Shown: positions 22,305 through 32,359 of the stretch, in pieces
Position numbering within the stretch: position 1 is the first letter of the stretch
How the letters are laid out: every line of letters starts with the position of its first letter
Source of the DNA: Paraphoma chrysanthemicola
Lineage: Eukaryota > Ascomycota > Dothideomycetes > Pleosporales > Phaeosphaeriaceae
Assembly: GCA_020744225.1 (NCBI GenBank)
Contig: JAGMWG010000012.1
Span: 62,001 to 126,000 of the forward strand
Reading direction: 5' to 3'
Length of the DNA stretch: 64,000 bases
Notes under the pieces: generated by a model
What the model saw: only the letters and a program-made list of their open reading frames with translations
What the model was told of the DNA's origin: nothing
Database searches by the model: none
Translations under genes and position numbers: made by a program

Positions 22305-24844
22305 ATGACCGAACGTAGCCACACAACAGATGCGCAGCCGGCGAAGCGGCAAAAGGTTGATGTTGCTTGTGACTTGTGCCGTTCCAAGAAGGTGCAGTAT
22401 GGAGATCTCTGCTAATGAACATACTCACTGTTTCCGCAGATTAAATGCGATAGCGTCAGACCAGGTACGTGCAAGACTGCGCTTGGACACCCGATACGAT
22501 GTGTTCCCAGAACACATTGGGCAGAGCGTTCATACTGTCAGCCGTTGGCCAAGATGTCGTCGCAACTACCTTTCGTTGATCATTGACTAACATTTTACTT
22601 CTCAAGTGTGCGGCCCGTGCATGAAGAAAAAAAATAACGCCCCGTCTTGCTCGTGGGAAGGCGGCGTTTTTCGCAACCAACAGCCATCACGGGCAGAACT
22701 ATTCAGACTCAGAAGGCGCATCGAAGAATTAGAGTCGCATGCCGCCAGTAAAGGAGACCAACCCAATGAAGACCCGCACAGTGATCCTCACCAAAATCAA
22801 AACAACGACATACCAATTCAGGCTGAAAGAGACGTTCAACAACATGGTGTCGGCGCTGCCAATGCAAGCTTGGGTGGAACGAGAAGACACGGCGAACAGT
22901 TCTCGCAAAACCAAAATCCCGCAAACATAATCTCACCGGCACTCACCCAGAGTTCAATGAGAACCTCAAGCGTTACGGACGGAGCATCTACTCAGGCCAC
23001 TGAAGGATCGATAGGGGCTTCTTCTATCAATAGTGACTTTTATGGGGGTTCGAGCGTAGTCAGCTTTCTCAGTCAGATGCGCAATGCCGTGCATCAGAAG
23101 CTCGGTTTCAGTGACCCGACAAGACCCACTGGTGCAGAAGACTTACAAACACACATACTCGGAGCAACAGCTACCCAGAGGTTGAAGCCGCTTCACTATG
23201 TGCTCCCGGGACGGAGACAAGCCGACAAACTGCTTTCGTTGTACTGGGATATGGTACATCCACTCTATCCCTTCCTCGAAAAACGGCAGTTCCTCGCCCA
23301 GTACGAAACTCTATGGGTACATCAAGAAGACGATACAGAAGATCCTGTATTTCTCTGCTCACTGAATCTCTTGTTTGCACTCTCGTCACAGCTCAACGGA
23401 GACATGTGTCCCACTGAAAGACATTCTTCAGCGGATGTGTTTTTCGGGCGAGCGAAGGAGTACCTAGATGTCTGGCACTTACAGAATCTACAATCTGTGC
23501 AAATGCTGCTTTTGATGAGCATCTATCTCCAGAGTTTATGTGAGCTCAATCAGAGCTGGATGATTACAGGGGTGGCCATACGCACAGCACAAAGCCTTGG
23601 GCTGCATCTTTACGAAACCGGAAGAAAATATGGGCCGCATGGGAACCGGGGGCTTTTACGAAGAGTATGGCACACTTGCGTCTTGCTGGACCGGATGGCC
23701 GCTATGACCTACGGTCGACCTTCAATGACTACCGCGAGCATAACAACGAAATCTCACGTGTCGCATTTTGTTGACGAGGACTTCTATAGCACGGGAGATC
23801 TGCAGGCGATGCCATCTCTTGACCAGCCTGCCGGAATTGGATTCTTTTCCCAGTCAATCCGGCTTTTCGAAATATTGGATGAAGTATTAGGGGGATTCTA
23901 TTCGGACCAACTCGAGATGGCGTCTCCAAACGGAGAACTGCTAGCAACACTGCTTGGGCGGACTACGGTCAATAACAAATGGTTTATACTGGAAATCGAC
24001 AAGAAGCTGTTGGAGTGGGAAGAAAGAGTCCCGTCCCACTTGAGGGTCAAGGACGCATCGCTCGGCTCAGGCAATTCGTGCACGATCACTCGCCAAGCAA
24101 CAATCTTACGTCAACAGTCAGTCCTTGCAATGCTGAAACTCTTCAGAATCTTAGTTGCTAACAACTCCCAGGTATCTTCATACAAGGTTGCTTTTGATGA
24201 GGCCCATACTGTCAGTATATTTGAGCGCCGAAGGCGTAAGCTCCTCCGGTACAACTTCCATTCGGTCTTCGCTCTGTGAAAAGATAGCCGAGCAATGCTC
24301 GGTGGCATGTGTCAAGACCGCACAAGAGATGATCGACATCGGCTACAGCGAATGTCCGAGAAATCCGAACCTCGTTGGTATGACAGAGGCGTGGTGGCAC
24401 AACACCCTTTTCATCTACAGTGCCGCCACGGTGCTTATAGCCGCGAGGCTGAGCCCCTCGATCTTGTCCGAGATACCAGAGCAGTCCATCTTACAGTCAT
24501 GGTCTCGTGCCAATGACGTCCTCAAAGCCTTCCAAATCTTCACTCCTAAGGTTCAGCGACTTGTGGAGGCTCTGGAGCTAATCTATCAAATCATTCCGGA
24601 ACAATACTGTCGATCCAGGCTTCAGACACAGCAGAACGATATGCATACCGAGGAAAGTCGAAACGTGCCGACTCAACCCCAACAAGTCCTCCAAGGTCAA
24701 GATCTGTTGAATGCTGCTCAAGCTGCAGATATACAAACAATGAGTACCCTAGCAGAATTTAGCGGCGACGAAATGGTTGACAGCGACCTACTCTTCGGTA
24801 TCAATAACTTTGCATGGCTTACAGCGATGCCATTTGAACTCTAA
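22305..24844 (+). CDS. Zn2Cys6 transcription factor, likely regulator of the cluster
   Basis: Four exons: 22305-22391, 22440-22464 (25 nt), 22607-24116, 24172-24844; 2295 nt, 764 residues, phases consistent. The binuclear zinc cluster is built from three exons: Cys22, 25, 32, 39, 42 and 52 (C-x2-C-x6-C-x6-C-x2-C-x9-C), with a basic KRQK stretch before it. A short coiled-coil-like linker (RRRIEELES) follows, which suggests dimer binding to a palindromic CGG site. The middle is the fungal-specific regulatory domain (LYWDMVHPLYPFLEK, WHTCVLLDRMAAMTYGRP). The last intron, placed after RQQ, restores YLHTRLLLMRP. Located at the right edge of the catabolic block, it is the obvious candidate for the CGGA-N7-TCCG binding factor. 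Confidence 0.92.
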
Positions 24845-25425
24845 CATAGAAATAAATAGCAATGTAATGCTACAGCTACTACAAGTGCTGTCTTGCCTCC
24901 AGAGTATCGTAAGAGACTACAATAGAAGTCTTGCTTTCCTCAACCTCAACAACATACCCTTTCCAGAAAGTGAAACATTAGAACATAGTTTCAAAGTAAT
25001 TACACGTGATCTTATCAGAGGCGTTGATAATGCGGTTAGGTACAACGTCATGCTTGGCAAGAAACAGCTCGCCTAGCATAGCAATATACTTTAGGAATGG
25101 GGAAGGTACGGCTCTTCAAGCAAGCAGGACTGCCGCTCTTCAATCAAGCAAGCATAATACAAGTCCCATAAGGTGACGACAAGCAATCACAAACATCTAG
25201 CAGTCCGTTGATCCTATTGATAGAACAGCATGTATAGCAGTGCATCAATCCAAATTGCGAACAGCTTGAATAACAATAACTCCAATTCGCATTCCCAGTA
25301 GCGACAGTTCCCTACTCCAAACATCCCTCCACATGACTTCCCTCACAATCCTCCTTCCATACCCATTTAACTGCAGAACCCAACATCGCTCTCACCCCTT
25401 ACTCCACCCTCCCTATTTCATACCC
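24845..25425. other. Intergenic stretch
   Basis: Downstream of the Zn2Cys6 gene and of the cysteine-rich peptide gene; short open frames only, none supported. Confidence 0.5.
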
Positions 25426-25720
25426 TCACTTCCCCCTGCAGCAGCACCGCCCCCTCGCAAGACTACACTGCTCCATCAAAAGAAATCCGCCATGTCCCGA
25501 ACACACGTCCTCGCACTTGCCGGCCCAGGCGTAGCCGCAGTCGGTATGGTAGCCCTGGCATCCGGCGGCGGCCTGGTAGGTATTAGTATCCGTATTGTGA
25601 TTATGGAAAAGAGGAGGGTATAAGTACGATGGAGACGTTATCTTCGACGGCGCCGTCTTCTAGGGGCATTGCGAGGGCGGCGGAAGTGAAGATTGTAATG
25701 AGGATTGTGGAGAGCTTCAT
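25426..25720 (-). CDS. Small secreted eight-cysteine peptide (defensin-like spacing)
   Basis: Two exons too short to stand out: 25720-25628 (31 codons) and 25572-25426 (48 codons plus stop), with a 55-nt intron GTACTT...CTACCAG containing a TACTAAT branch-like motif. The product has 79 residues. Residues 1-17 form a signal peptide ending TSAALA; a short acidic pro-region follows, then a mature domain with eight Cys in the order C-x6-C-x7-C-x3-C-x11-C-x6-C-C-C. That spacing recalls cysteine-stabilised alpha-beta or killer/antimicrobial folds, but I do not recognise the family. The hypothetical frame on the opposite strand (25333-25623) is a shadow. It could be an effector or an antimicrobial peptide; neither is proven. 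Confidence 0.7.
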
Positions 25721-26744
25721 GTTGGTATATGGGAAGATTGGCTGCGTAAACTGCTTTGCTGAATTGGTTTATGGTAGAATTCGATGGTTGGAGTTGGATG
25801 AAGTGATGCGTGTGTTTTGAAAGCCGATTGAGGTGTCTTTATACCCGTCGACATCAAGATTGATTTCGTGTTGTTCGCATTCAACAAGAATGATCTTCAT
25901 ACCTTCGGAATCCGTGCGACGAGCCGAATAGCTTCATTTAGAACGTTGGTATGTTTAAGTGGTGATTTGCTGTCTGATTGACGATCCTGTCTTGAAGAAC
26001 GGTGGTGCTGATAGGTTGATGCGGGTGGCGATCTCGTATGAGGTTGTTAGTAACGAGGTGAAGCGGTCATCATTGTTTTGTATAAAGCACTTTGAGGCCA
26101 GCATTGCATGGTATCACCAAAGATGCCTTGTATCTCTTTGGTCGGGTCCTCGGGTGAGATCGTGAGCAACACGAGGTAGAGGTCGTGATCGACGCAGTGA
26201 TTGACCATGAAAGACCTGCAGTTATTATTGCTGGACTTTTGAAAGTAATTATACGAAAAGTCTTGACACACGTAGAGAGCATAGATATATTTGCACTTGA
26301 TGCACGTATAGCAACTACATGATTACAGCAGGCGCAGACGAAACAAATTGTGAGGAAGATACGAGACTCTGTCGCTGAGAAGACGAAGATGAGGATGACG
26401 TTCCAGGTGTACCTTGCAGATCTTCCCGCACTTTGCGGGGTGCAGATCATTTATTAAAAGCCCCGACTACTGCGGCTGAAACCCGCCTCACCACAGCCTT
26501 AATGTCCGAAAGCGACGAAAGCGAGCACACCGCGACTAGGAACGCGACAACTAACATTTAGATTGTGATTGACATCATGCAAATATATTTTCGTGTACAT
26601 ATGAAGTCCGATGTTCAGGCTTGTGACCTTTGCGCATCGCATCACCCAGTGCCGATCACGAAAAAGGAGTGGGGGCCGTATATCATGTTGCGCGTTAATG
26701 GAAATACCGTAGATATGTTCAACCATACGGAAATGAATGGCCGC
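25721..26744. other. Intergenic stretch
   Basis: Promoter of the cysteine-rich peptide gene on the left and 3' flank of the binding-protein-like gene on the right. The minus frame 26070-26450 is open but has no domain, signal peptide or plausible context. Nothing supported. Confidence 0.45.
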
Positions 26745-27820
26745 TCATGGCGCTCCGCTATACAGCTGCGTTCCATTCTTCTTGAATCCCGTCACGACAC
26801 TCTGTCCCTGAGGTCCAACAGACCACTCCGCAAATTGGCGTGCTAGCGTCTCGTTTTGTGCCTAACGGGAAATCAGCTTGGGAAACTCGAGCTCAAGTTC
26901 AGAACACGTACCTTCTTCCCTAATAGTAAACGTCCACGGTTGAGCAACGGGTCACTCTCATCGTCTTGCCCAGCCTTGAACACCTCACCCTTGACAAATA
27001 CGCTGTTTGGCAATGAAAGTAGTGTTCCGCGATCCGTGAGCGTGTATTCCTTCAGGGTGATGGCAGTAGTAAGGGCTTGAATGGGAAAGGCGATGTACTG
27101 GTGGTACCAGGTAGAATAGGGCGCACCCCATGGGACCTTTTAACGTGTAAATATAACACCATGCGAGGTGATTGGTAGATGTGGACATACCTGGCCAATA
27201 TCCAGCCATAGCTGACTCTCCTTCAAGTTTGTCGCGCTTTTGTCATACCGGCTCAAGAATCTAGTCGGCAGCACAGTGGTTGCGTTGTTCTGATCGGCTG
27301 CATTGAAAAGCTTTGCAAAAAGCGTAGTTACATCCATGGAGCTGTTGATGCCGGCTGGGTTTTCTGGTGGACCGACGATGAGGAAGTGATCACGGAAGAG
27401 ATAGTAGATCTTGCTGTCAATGATCCCGGACTCGACAGCAACTTTCTCTGCACTCGCAATGTACGAGATGCCCAGATCAGCCTCCCCGGACTGAAGGTTC
27501 TTGATGGTGAATGTGGTATCACTCAAGACCCAACCAATGCGAAATGGTGCGGAACCGTTCGCAACGCTTGATTGAATGAAGGCGTCGGCAAGGACTAGAT
27601 AAGCCGTCAATCGCGAACCCACACTTCCTGATCCATCCTGCGTACCTTTCACCAACCCGCTTTGTCCAGCTCCTCCGGTTGCGATGCGAAGCCCGATGTC
27701 AGTGTCACCAGTTTGATTGAAGCCCCCATTGTAAATTTCGGTTGGTGCGACGAGCGCGTTGACTCCCAGGGTCATGCCAGAGAAAAAAAGTGCAAGTCTG
27801 GCAAGGCGTGTGAAATGCAT
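26745..27820 (-). CDS. Secreted periplasmic-binding-protein-like protein (TupA/PBP-like)
   Basis: Four exons: 27820-27646, 27594-27191, 27136-26912 and 26861-26745; introns 51 (in-frame), 54 and 50 nt; 921 nt, 306 residues. A signal peptide (about residues 1-22, ending GVNA) precedes a binding-protein fold: DIGLRIATGGAG at the N-terminus, the hinge-like IGWVLSDTTFT, ADLGISYIAS, and FLIVGPPENPAG, which is the pattern of bacterial tungstate/phosphate-binding PBP superfamily proteins. Several N-glycosylation motifs are present. Fungi lack the matching ABC importer, so these secreted homologues probably bind an anion or small ligand outside the cell. The start at 27820 is chosen because it gives the signal peptide directly. 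Confidence 0.85.
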
Positions 27821-29152
27821 GGCTGCGTTGGATGCTCTGCTTTGGTTTGTCGGGGACTGCTCACAATCGGACAGCAGTGATACATTACTTATACACCTAC
27901 AGCCGATTGCGAATCTGCTAAGATCGACGACGACTATGTTGCAGGTGCTGAACAGTGCATGTGACAAGTGGCATTGTGTCTGAAGTCATCTCTAGTTTGT
28001 TCATCATTATTGGAGCCAATTGTCGTCGGAGTTTTGGGGCCGAAAAGTGCTTGCGCGAGATGTGGTACTGATCATCGCCATGGGGAAGATCAGTGTCAAC
28101 TATGGCGTCGCACGGCCTTTCTTGAACAAGTCGCGCAAGGTGCCGGCGGTGAAATGTCAGTGCTGACCTATAGGAGCCAGTCGCTTCTACTTGATCGCCG
28201 ACATGGACCTCAGCCGCATCCAGTCCGACATCGTTTTCGGGCTCATGGCAAAAGAAGATCATATCTTGCCAATGACTCTCGCTAAGGAATCAACCGACAC
28301 GATTGTCAGTGAATGCCGAGTCTTGTGCATAGATACGGCCGGACAATTGAGTTTCTTAGTGCAAGGTGTTGCGCTTCTGTGTGACAATACAAATGCTGGA
28401 TACGTGTCGCAAAGTCATCTATACAATACAGAGTGCAACGGGGAAGATCTCCAGAGATGATGAAAGCTTGCTTAGCGGTGTTTGGGTTCTAACGCAACTT
28501 GCGACTGCCTCTTGTTAGGTCCACCCCATTAGCGTGGTAGCTTTCGTAACAATATGTGCACGGTAAAGGGACCCCAGAGCAACTCACTCGCCCAAAGCAA
28601 GAATCGGCCAATTACATCGTTCCGATCCTGCGATCTAAAAGCTCCGGTTCACCAAACTCTATTTGAGGAGCGCAACTCGCTGTTGTGGTCTTGTGCTGCA
28701 CAAAACGTTATATAGGAATGTGCTAGCCTCTCTGATCAAGCAGGTGTGGAACGACAGAGATCGGAGACTCTGCATATACAGTATGATCAATCAGAAGCGG
28801 ACCGCTTGCTTCAAGAAGCTAATATGGCGATTCGAGCACAGTTCATGCCGGAGCTAATCAGCAAGATCAGTACTATCGGACACCGTACCCGGATCGGCAT
28901 TATCCGTCTGCCTACGAAGCTTGCGAGGAGGCGGACAGACCACTCCACCGTATCCAACGTCCTACCACCAAAGGGCTTCCATACCACATCGACATGAAGG
29001 TCTCCTGCGACTAACCGCCAAACTAAACTCGTGCCCAGGGTATATCTATGCATGCTTCGCCAAAACGCCTTACGTGCTCATAAAGTCATCAATACAGCCA
29101 CCGGTCGCCCAACTAGTGAACTCCAAGCTTGCGTGTGTCCAGAAATGAAGCG
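27821..29152. other. Intergenic stretch
   Basis: About 1.3 kb. Plus frames 27968-28285, 28191-28460 and 28746-28997 are open, but show no domain and no consistent gene model. Left unassigned. Confidence 0.45.
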
Positions 29153-30194
29153 TCAAAGCTCGGACTTGGGCTTGTCGGTCGGCGCAGCTTCAGCGAACTC
29201 ATCCTTGCCATCCTCCTTCTCGACCACGACAAAGTCGTCGTCGTCGTCCACATCGTCCGTTTTCTGCTTCTTTGTGGAAGGTTGCGGCGTGTCATCCACG
29301 TCTTTGGGTTCCTCTGTCGGAGCGTCCGGAAGTTGTGAGAGGATTTCGCTAGGTTCTGTGGACGTCTCCTGCTCCTTCGCGGGCTCTGCCTCTGACTCGA
29401 CCGGCGGAAAGAAAGTGCTAGCATATTGTTAGCCGGGTAACGGACAATAATGCGACAACGTACGGAATGTGTTCAAAGTATGCATCTTCGTCCTTCTGCA
29501 GGAAGTTGCAGAAGATGACGCGATCCAGCTTGCTAGCCTTCTCCTCCTCATCGAAGAACTCGCGCACCGTGTTCAGAGCCACACGGCTGGCCTCGTCACT
29601 AGGGTAGCCGTAGACGCCGGTGCTGAGGGCGGAGAAGGCAATGCTCTTGCAGCCGTTCTTCACAGCCAGCTCCAAGCTCGTCTTATAACAGCCCGCCAGC
29701 AGCTCGGCGGACCTGGCTCGGCCTTCCTTCCAGTATATGGGGCCCACGGCATGGATGACCTTTTTGCTGGGTAGCTCGTAGCCCGCGGTGATCTTGGCGC
29801 TACCCGTGGCGCAACCATCCAGAGTTTCGCACTCGTCAAGAAGCTCCGGCCCAGCAGCGCGGTGGATTGCGCCATCTACGCCGCCTCCACCAAGCAGTGA
29901 ATTGTTTGCGGCGTTGACGATGGCGTCGATGGCAAGGGTGGTGATGTCCTGCCGGATGACGCTGATTCTGTCGTTGTGGGCGGCAGACGGCGGATTCGAG
30001 GGCGGCGCATCGCTGCCTGCGGGCTCGATCTTTTTGAGCTTGTAGAGCAGCGACAGCGTAGGGATCTCGTCGAGGGTAACGGGTGCCATTTTCGGCGGGG
30101 TTGAGCTCCGAAATGAGGCTGTAGGCGATTTGGCGAGGTAATAGGCGCTCGACATGGAGAAAAGAAGTCGCTGGGAGGCGCGCAGTTGCAGCAT
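29153..30194 (-). CDS. Macrodomain protein (ADP-ribose/O-acetyl-ADP-ribose hydrolase type)
   Basis: Two exons, 30194-29464 and 29417-29153, with a 46-nt intron (GTACGT...GCTAG); 996 nt, 331 residues. Residues 70-245 are a MacroD-type macrodomain: IVNAANNSLLGGGGVDGAIH, CATGSAKITAGYELP, VIHAVGP and STGVYGYP, which line the ADP-ribose pocket. These enzymes remove mono-ADP-ribose from proteins or hydrolyse O-acetyl-ADP-ribose. The C-terminal 85 residues are acidic and disordered with a KKQK basic patch, possibly a nuclear signal. The first 35 residues are Arg/Ser-rich and acidic-free, resembling a mitochondrial presequence; an internal ATG at 30089 would give a protein without it, so dual targeting is possible. 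Confidence 0.92.
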
Positions 30195-31272
30195 AAGAAG
30201 CGTTGGCGGAGCTGTCGCGTGAAGCTCTGGGGAAGGTGGGGTGGAGCTTGGGCCTGCTTAGTCATGCCCCACTAGCATTCACTCCCAAGCTCGGCTGCCT
30301 AATCTCAAACACACGTCGTGCTCTCACCACATAAGGTTATGTCTCTATTCATTTTCACTACCTGCGGAATCTAAATACGCTTTCTCGGCTTGGACAGCCG
30401 GACGCAAGGGCGCTTGGAAGCGCAACATCAACAGAAACGACACCCGCATTACTATCATTCAACCCCTATCCATAAACGTGTGCGTATAGGACAAAGACGA
30501 GTCAACGACGCTAGTAGCATGTTTAGCTAGACCATAGGCGGTTGCTCTTCCAGCGTTATTGATGTACTAAACTATGACTACGCGATAATTCGTAAGCCAT
30601 AGCACATGTTGTCAAAGACTTCACGAAGCATTGGCATACTCGAGTGAAGCCGCTACTCGATGACACGTACGGGTCGGAAGCAGCCTTATGGAAGCTCACC
30701 TGCTGGTATGAACCTACCCTAACGAGATGTTGGTGGCTTGTGCCGGTGTTCCCATCTGCACCAAGCTGCGTGCAACACCCTTGGAAGGTACTACACTTGC
30801 TCTCATTGTAGACTAAGAGGGGTTCTTACCCGCAGTTTCTGCCCATGATCGAAGTTCCACGTCACCTTGATATTGATGTTGCTGTGTGCAACGTTTGCCG
30901 TGACGTGCTTGCGACCAATCAGGTGGTGGACATGCTGCCGATTGCCACGCGGAATTGCAGGGGTGATATTTGTTACTACCTACCTTGCAGCTTCGAACCC
31001 ATACAAATCACGAGCTTGCTCTTGGGCTCTGCTTGAATCTATCCATCGATGGTCGTGACGATCAATCTGCTCCCATGATGCGTTCGATTATCGGTACATA
31101 CAGCATTTGACTTCACAATCTGGATGTGATGTGATACAAACAATCAGGATATAGACTTCTCGTGCGCAACCTTGGAGAAAGGAATCTCCCAGAATTCGAA
31201 TGGTGATAGATGAACAAACTGCATTTGTACTAAGCAGAATTCCTTTCTTATGTGACCATTTCCCTGATGAGT
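30195..31272. other. Intergenic stretch
   Basis: About 1.1 kb without a supported gene, repeat or RNA. Short frames around 30845-31058 overlap in two frames and are not convincing. Confidence 0.5.
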
Positions 31273-32359
31273 TTATTCAACGTCGACTCGAATCAGCTTG
31301 CCGCCGGAAACAGATTCCTCGGTTTCGAAACTATAGCCCCCACCTGTTATGATGTACACAACGTCTTTCCCGTCTCTTTTCCCTAGAGCAGCTCCTGTGG
31401 GGGTGATGAAGTCTGTTTGGTTTTGCACCACGATTTTCGCCGAACGATTGATGATGTCAATTTCCTGTAAGGCGTTGAGCCAATGGGAGGACATCCAAGC
31501 TTTCTTTCCGTTCCGCGACAGGATGAAGGAAGCGGCGTCTAAATCAAGAATTTTTTCCAGTGGTCCTGTCGCTTTTCCGGACGTAGTGGAGTATGGTATC
31601 CTCTGAAAGCTCGCCCCGATCATGTTCATATACAAGTATCCTCCATGAGTACGAAGAACACTAACTCCAGTAGGGAATCCAGGCTGTGGGAGCATTTCAT
31701 CCATCTGCATGACCGTAGCATGCTCGCCAGTCTCAACGTTGACTCTGATAATGCTTCCGGCTACAGAGTCCGAGATCAAGACGTAGGTATTGTCTGTTGG
31801 ATGAAGACGAGCGATGCCATTCGCGATGCGTGCGTTTGGTAGCATGGTGACCAAAGATAGTTTCGGTGATGTGCCGCGGAGATCCAGTTTCCATACTCCA
31901 TAAGTGCCAGCAATTGAGCCGGTTTCGAAGGTGTAATTACCCGCGTTGATATAGAATAAATCCCTCTCCATCTCCGCAATTCCGTTGGCACCATTGGCGT
32001 TCGGAATTGTGACGACCGTAGAGTATGTTGTTGGTCTTCTTGGTTTCACAAGATAGATTTCGCTGCCGGTCGCTGATGATATGAGAATATCGCCATTGTG
32101 TCGGACCTGACGCTAATTAGAAAACGATTTAACAGTACGAGGGTTTCGGTCTTTGATGGAGGATGTTGATAGGCTCTTCACATTGATATGATAAAGGTGG
32201 AACGGATAAGAAAGAAGGACGGCTTACAGCACTGCTATCGAGCCAAGTAGGTCGAGGAAATTCGCGGAGAACAGTTATCGGGTATTGTTGCGCGGATACT
32301 GGCCTGTGCAAGAGAAAGGGAAGAAAGCCGAGACTTTTGAATAGAGAAATGAGGCGCAT
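31273..32359 (-). CDS. SMP-30/gluconolactonase-like secreted beta-propeller protein, copy A
   Basis: Two exons, 32359-32228 and 32106-31273, with a long 121-nt intron; 966 nt, 321 residues. Signal peptide of about 22 residues ending VSAQ, then REFPRPTWLDSSAV, an N-terminal blade strand, and repeated propeller strands (NGIAEMERDLFYINAGNY, YVLISDSVAGSIIRVN, GKKAWMSSHWLNALQEID, SGGKLIRVDVE). Homologues include fungal gluconolactonase-like proteins and the hetero-Diels-Alderases of tropolone-type meroterpenoid pathways (AsR5, EupF). Without a terpenoid cluster nearby I would not assign that role. Copy B at 37.4 kb shares the same blade motifs in the same order. The start at 32359 is preferred over the upstream in-frame ATG at 32416 because it begins the signal peptide. 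Confidence 0.85.

Noticed and set aside
8527..24844. Secondary-metabolite biosynthetic cluster
   Set aside because: No polyketide synthase, NRPS, terpene cyclase or prenyltransferase; the enzyme set ends in central metabolites, so catabolism is more likely.
28191..28460. Possible small gene with several Cys
   Set aside because: No signal peptide, no splice model and no domain; kept as unassigned intergenic sequence.
30960..31010. TTCGAACCC motif resembling a tRNA T-loop
   Set aside because: No acceptor stem, D-arm or anticodon arm could be folded around it by eye.
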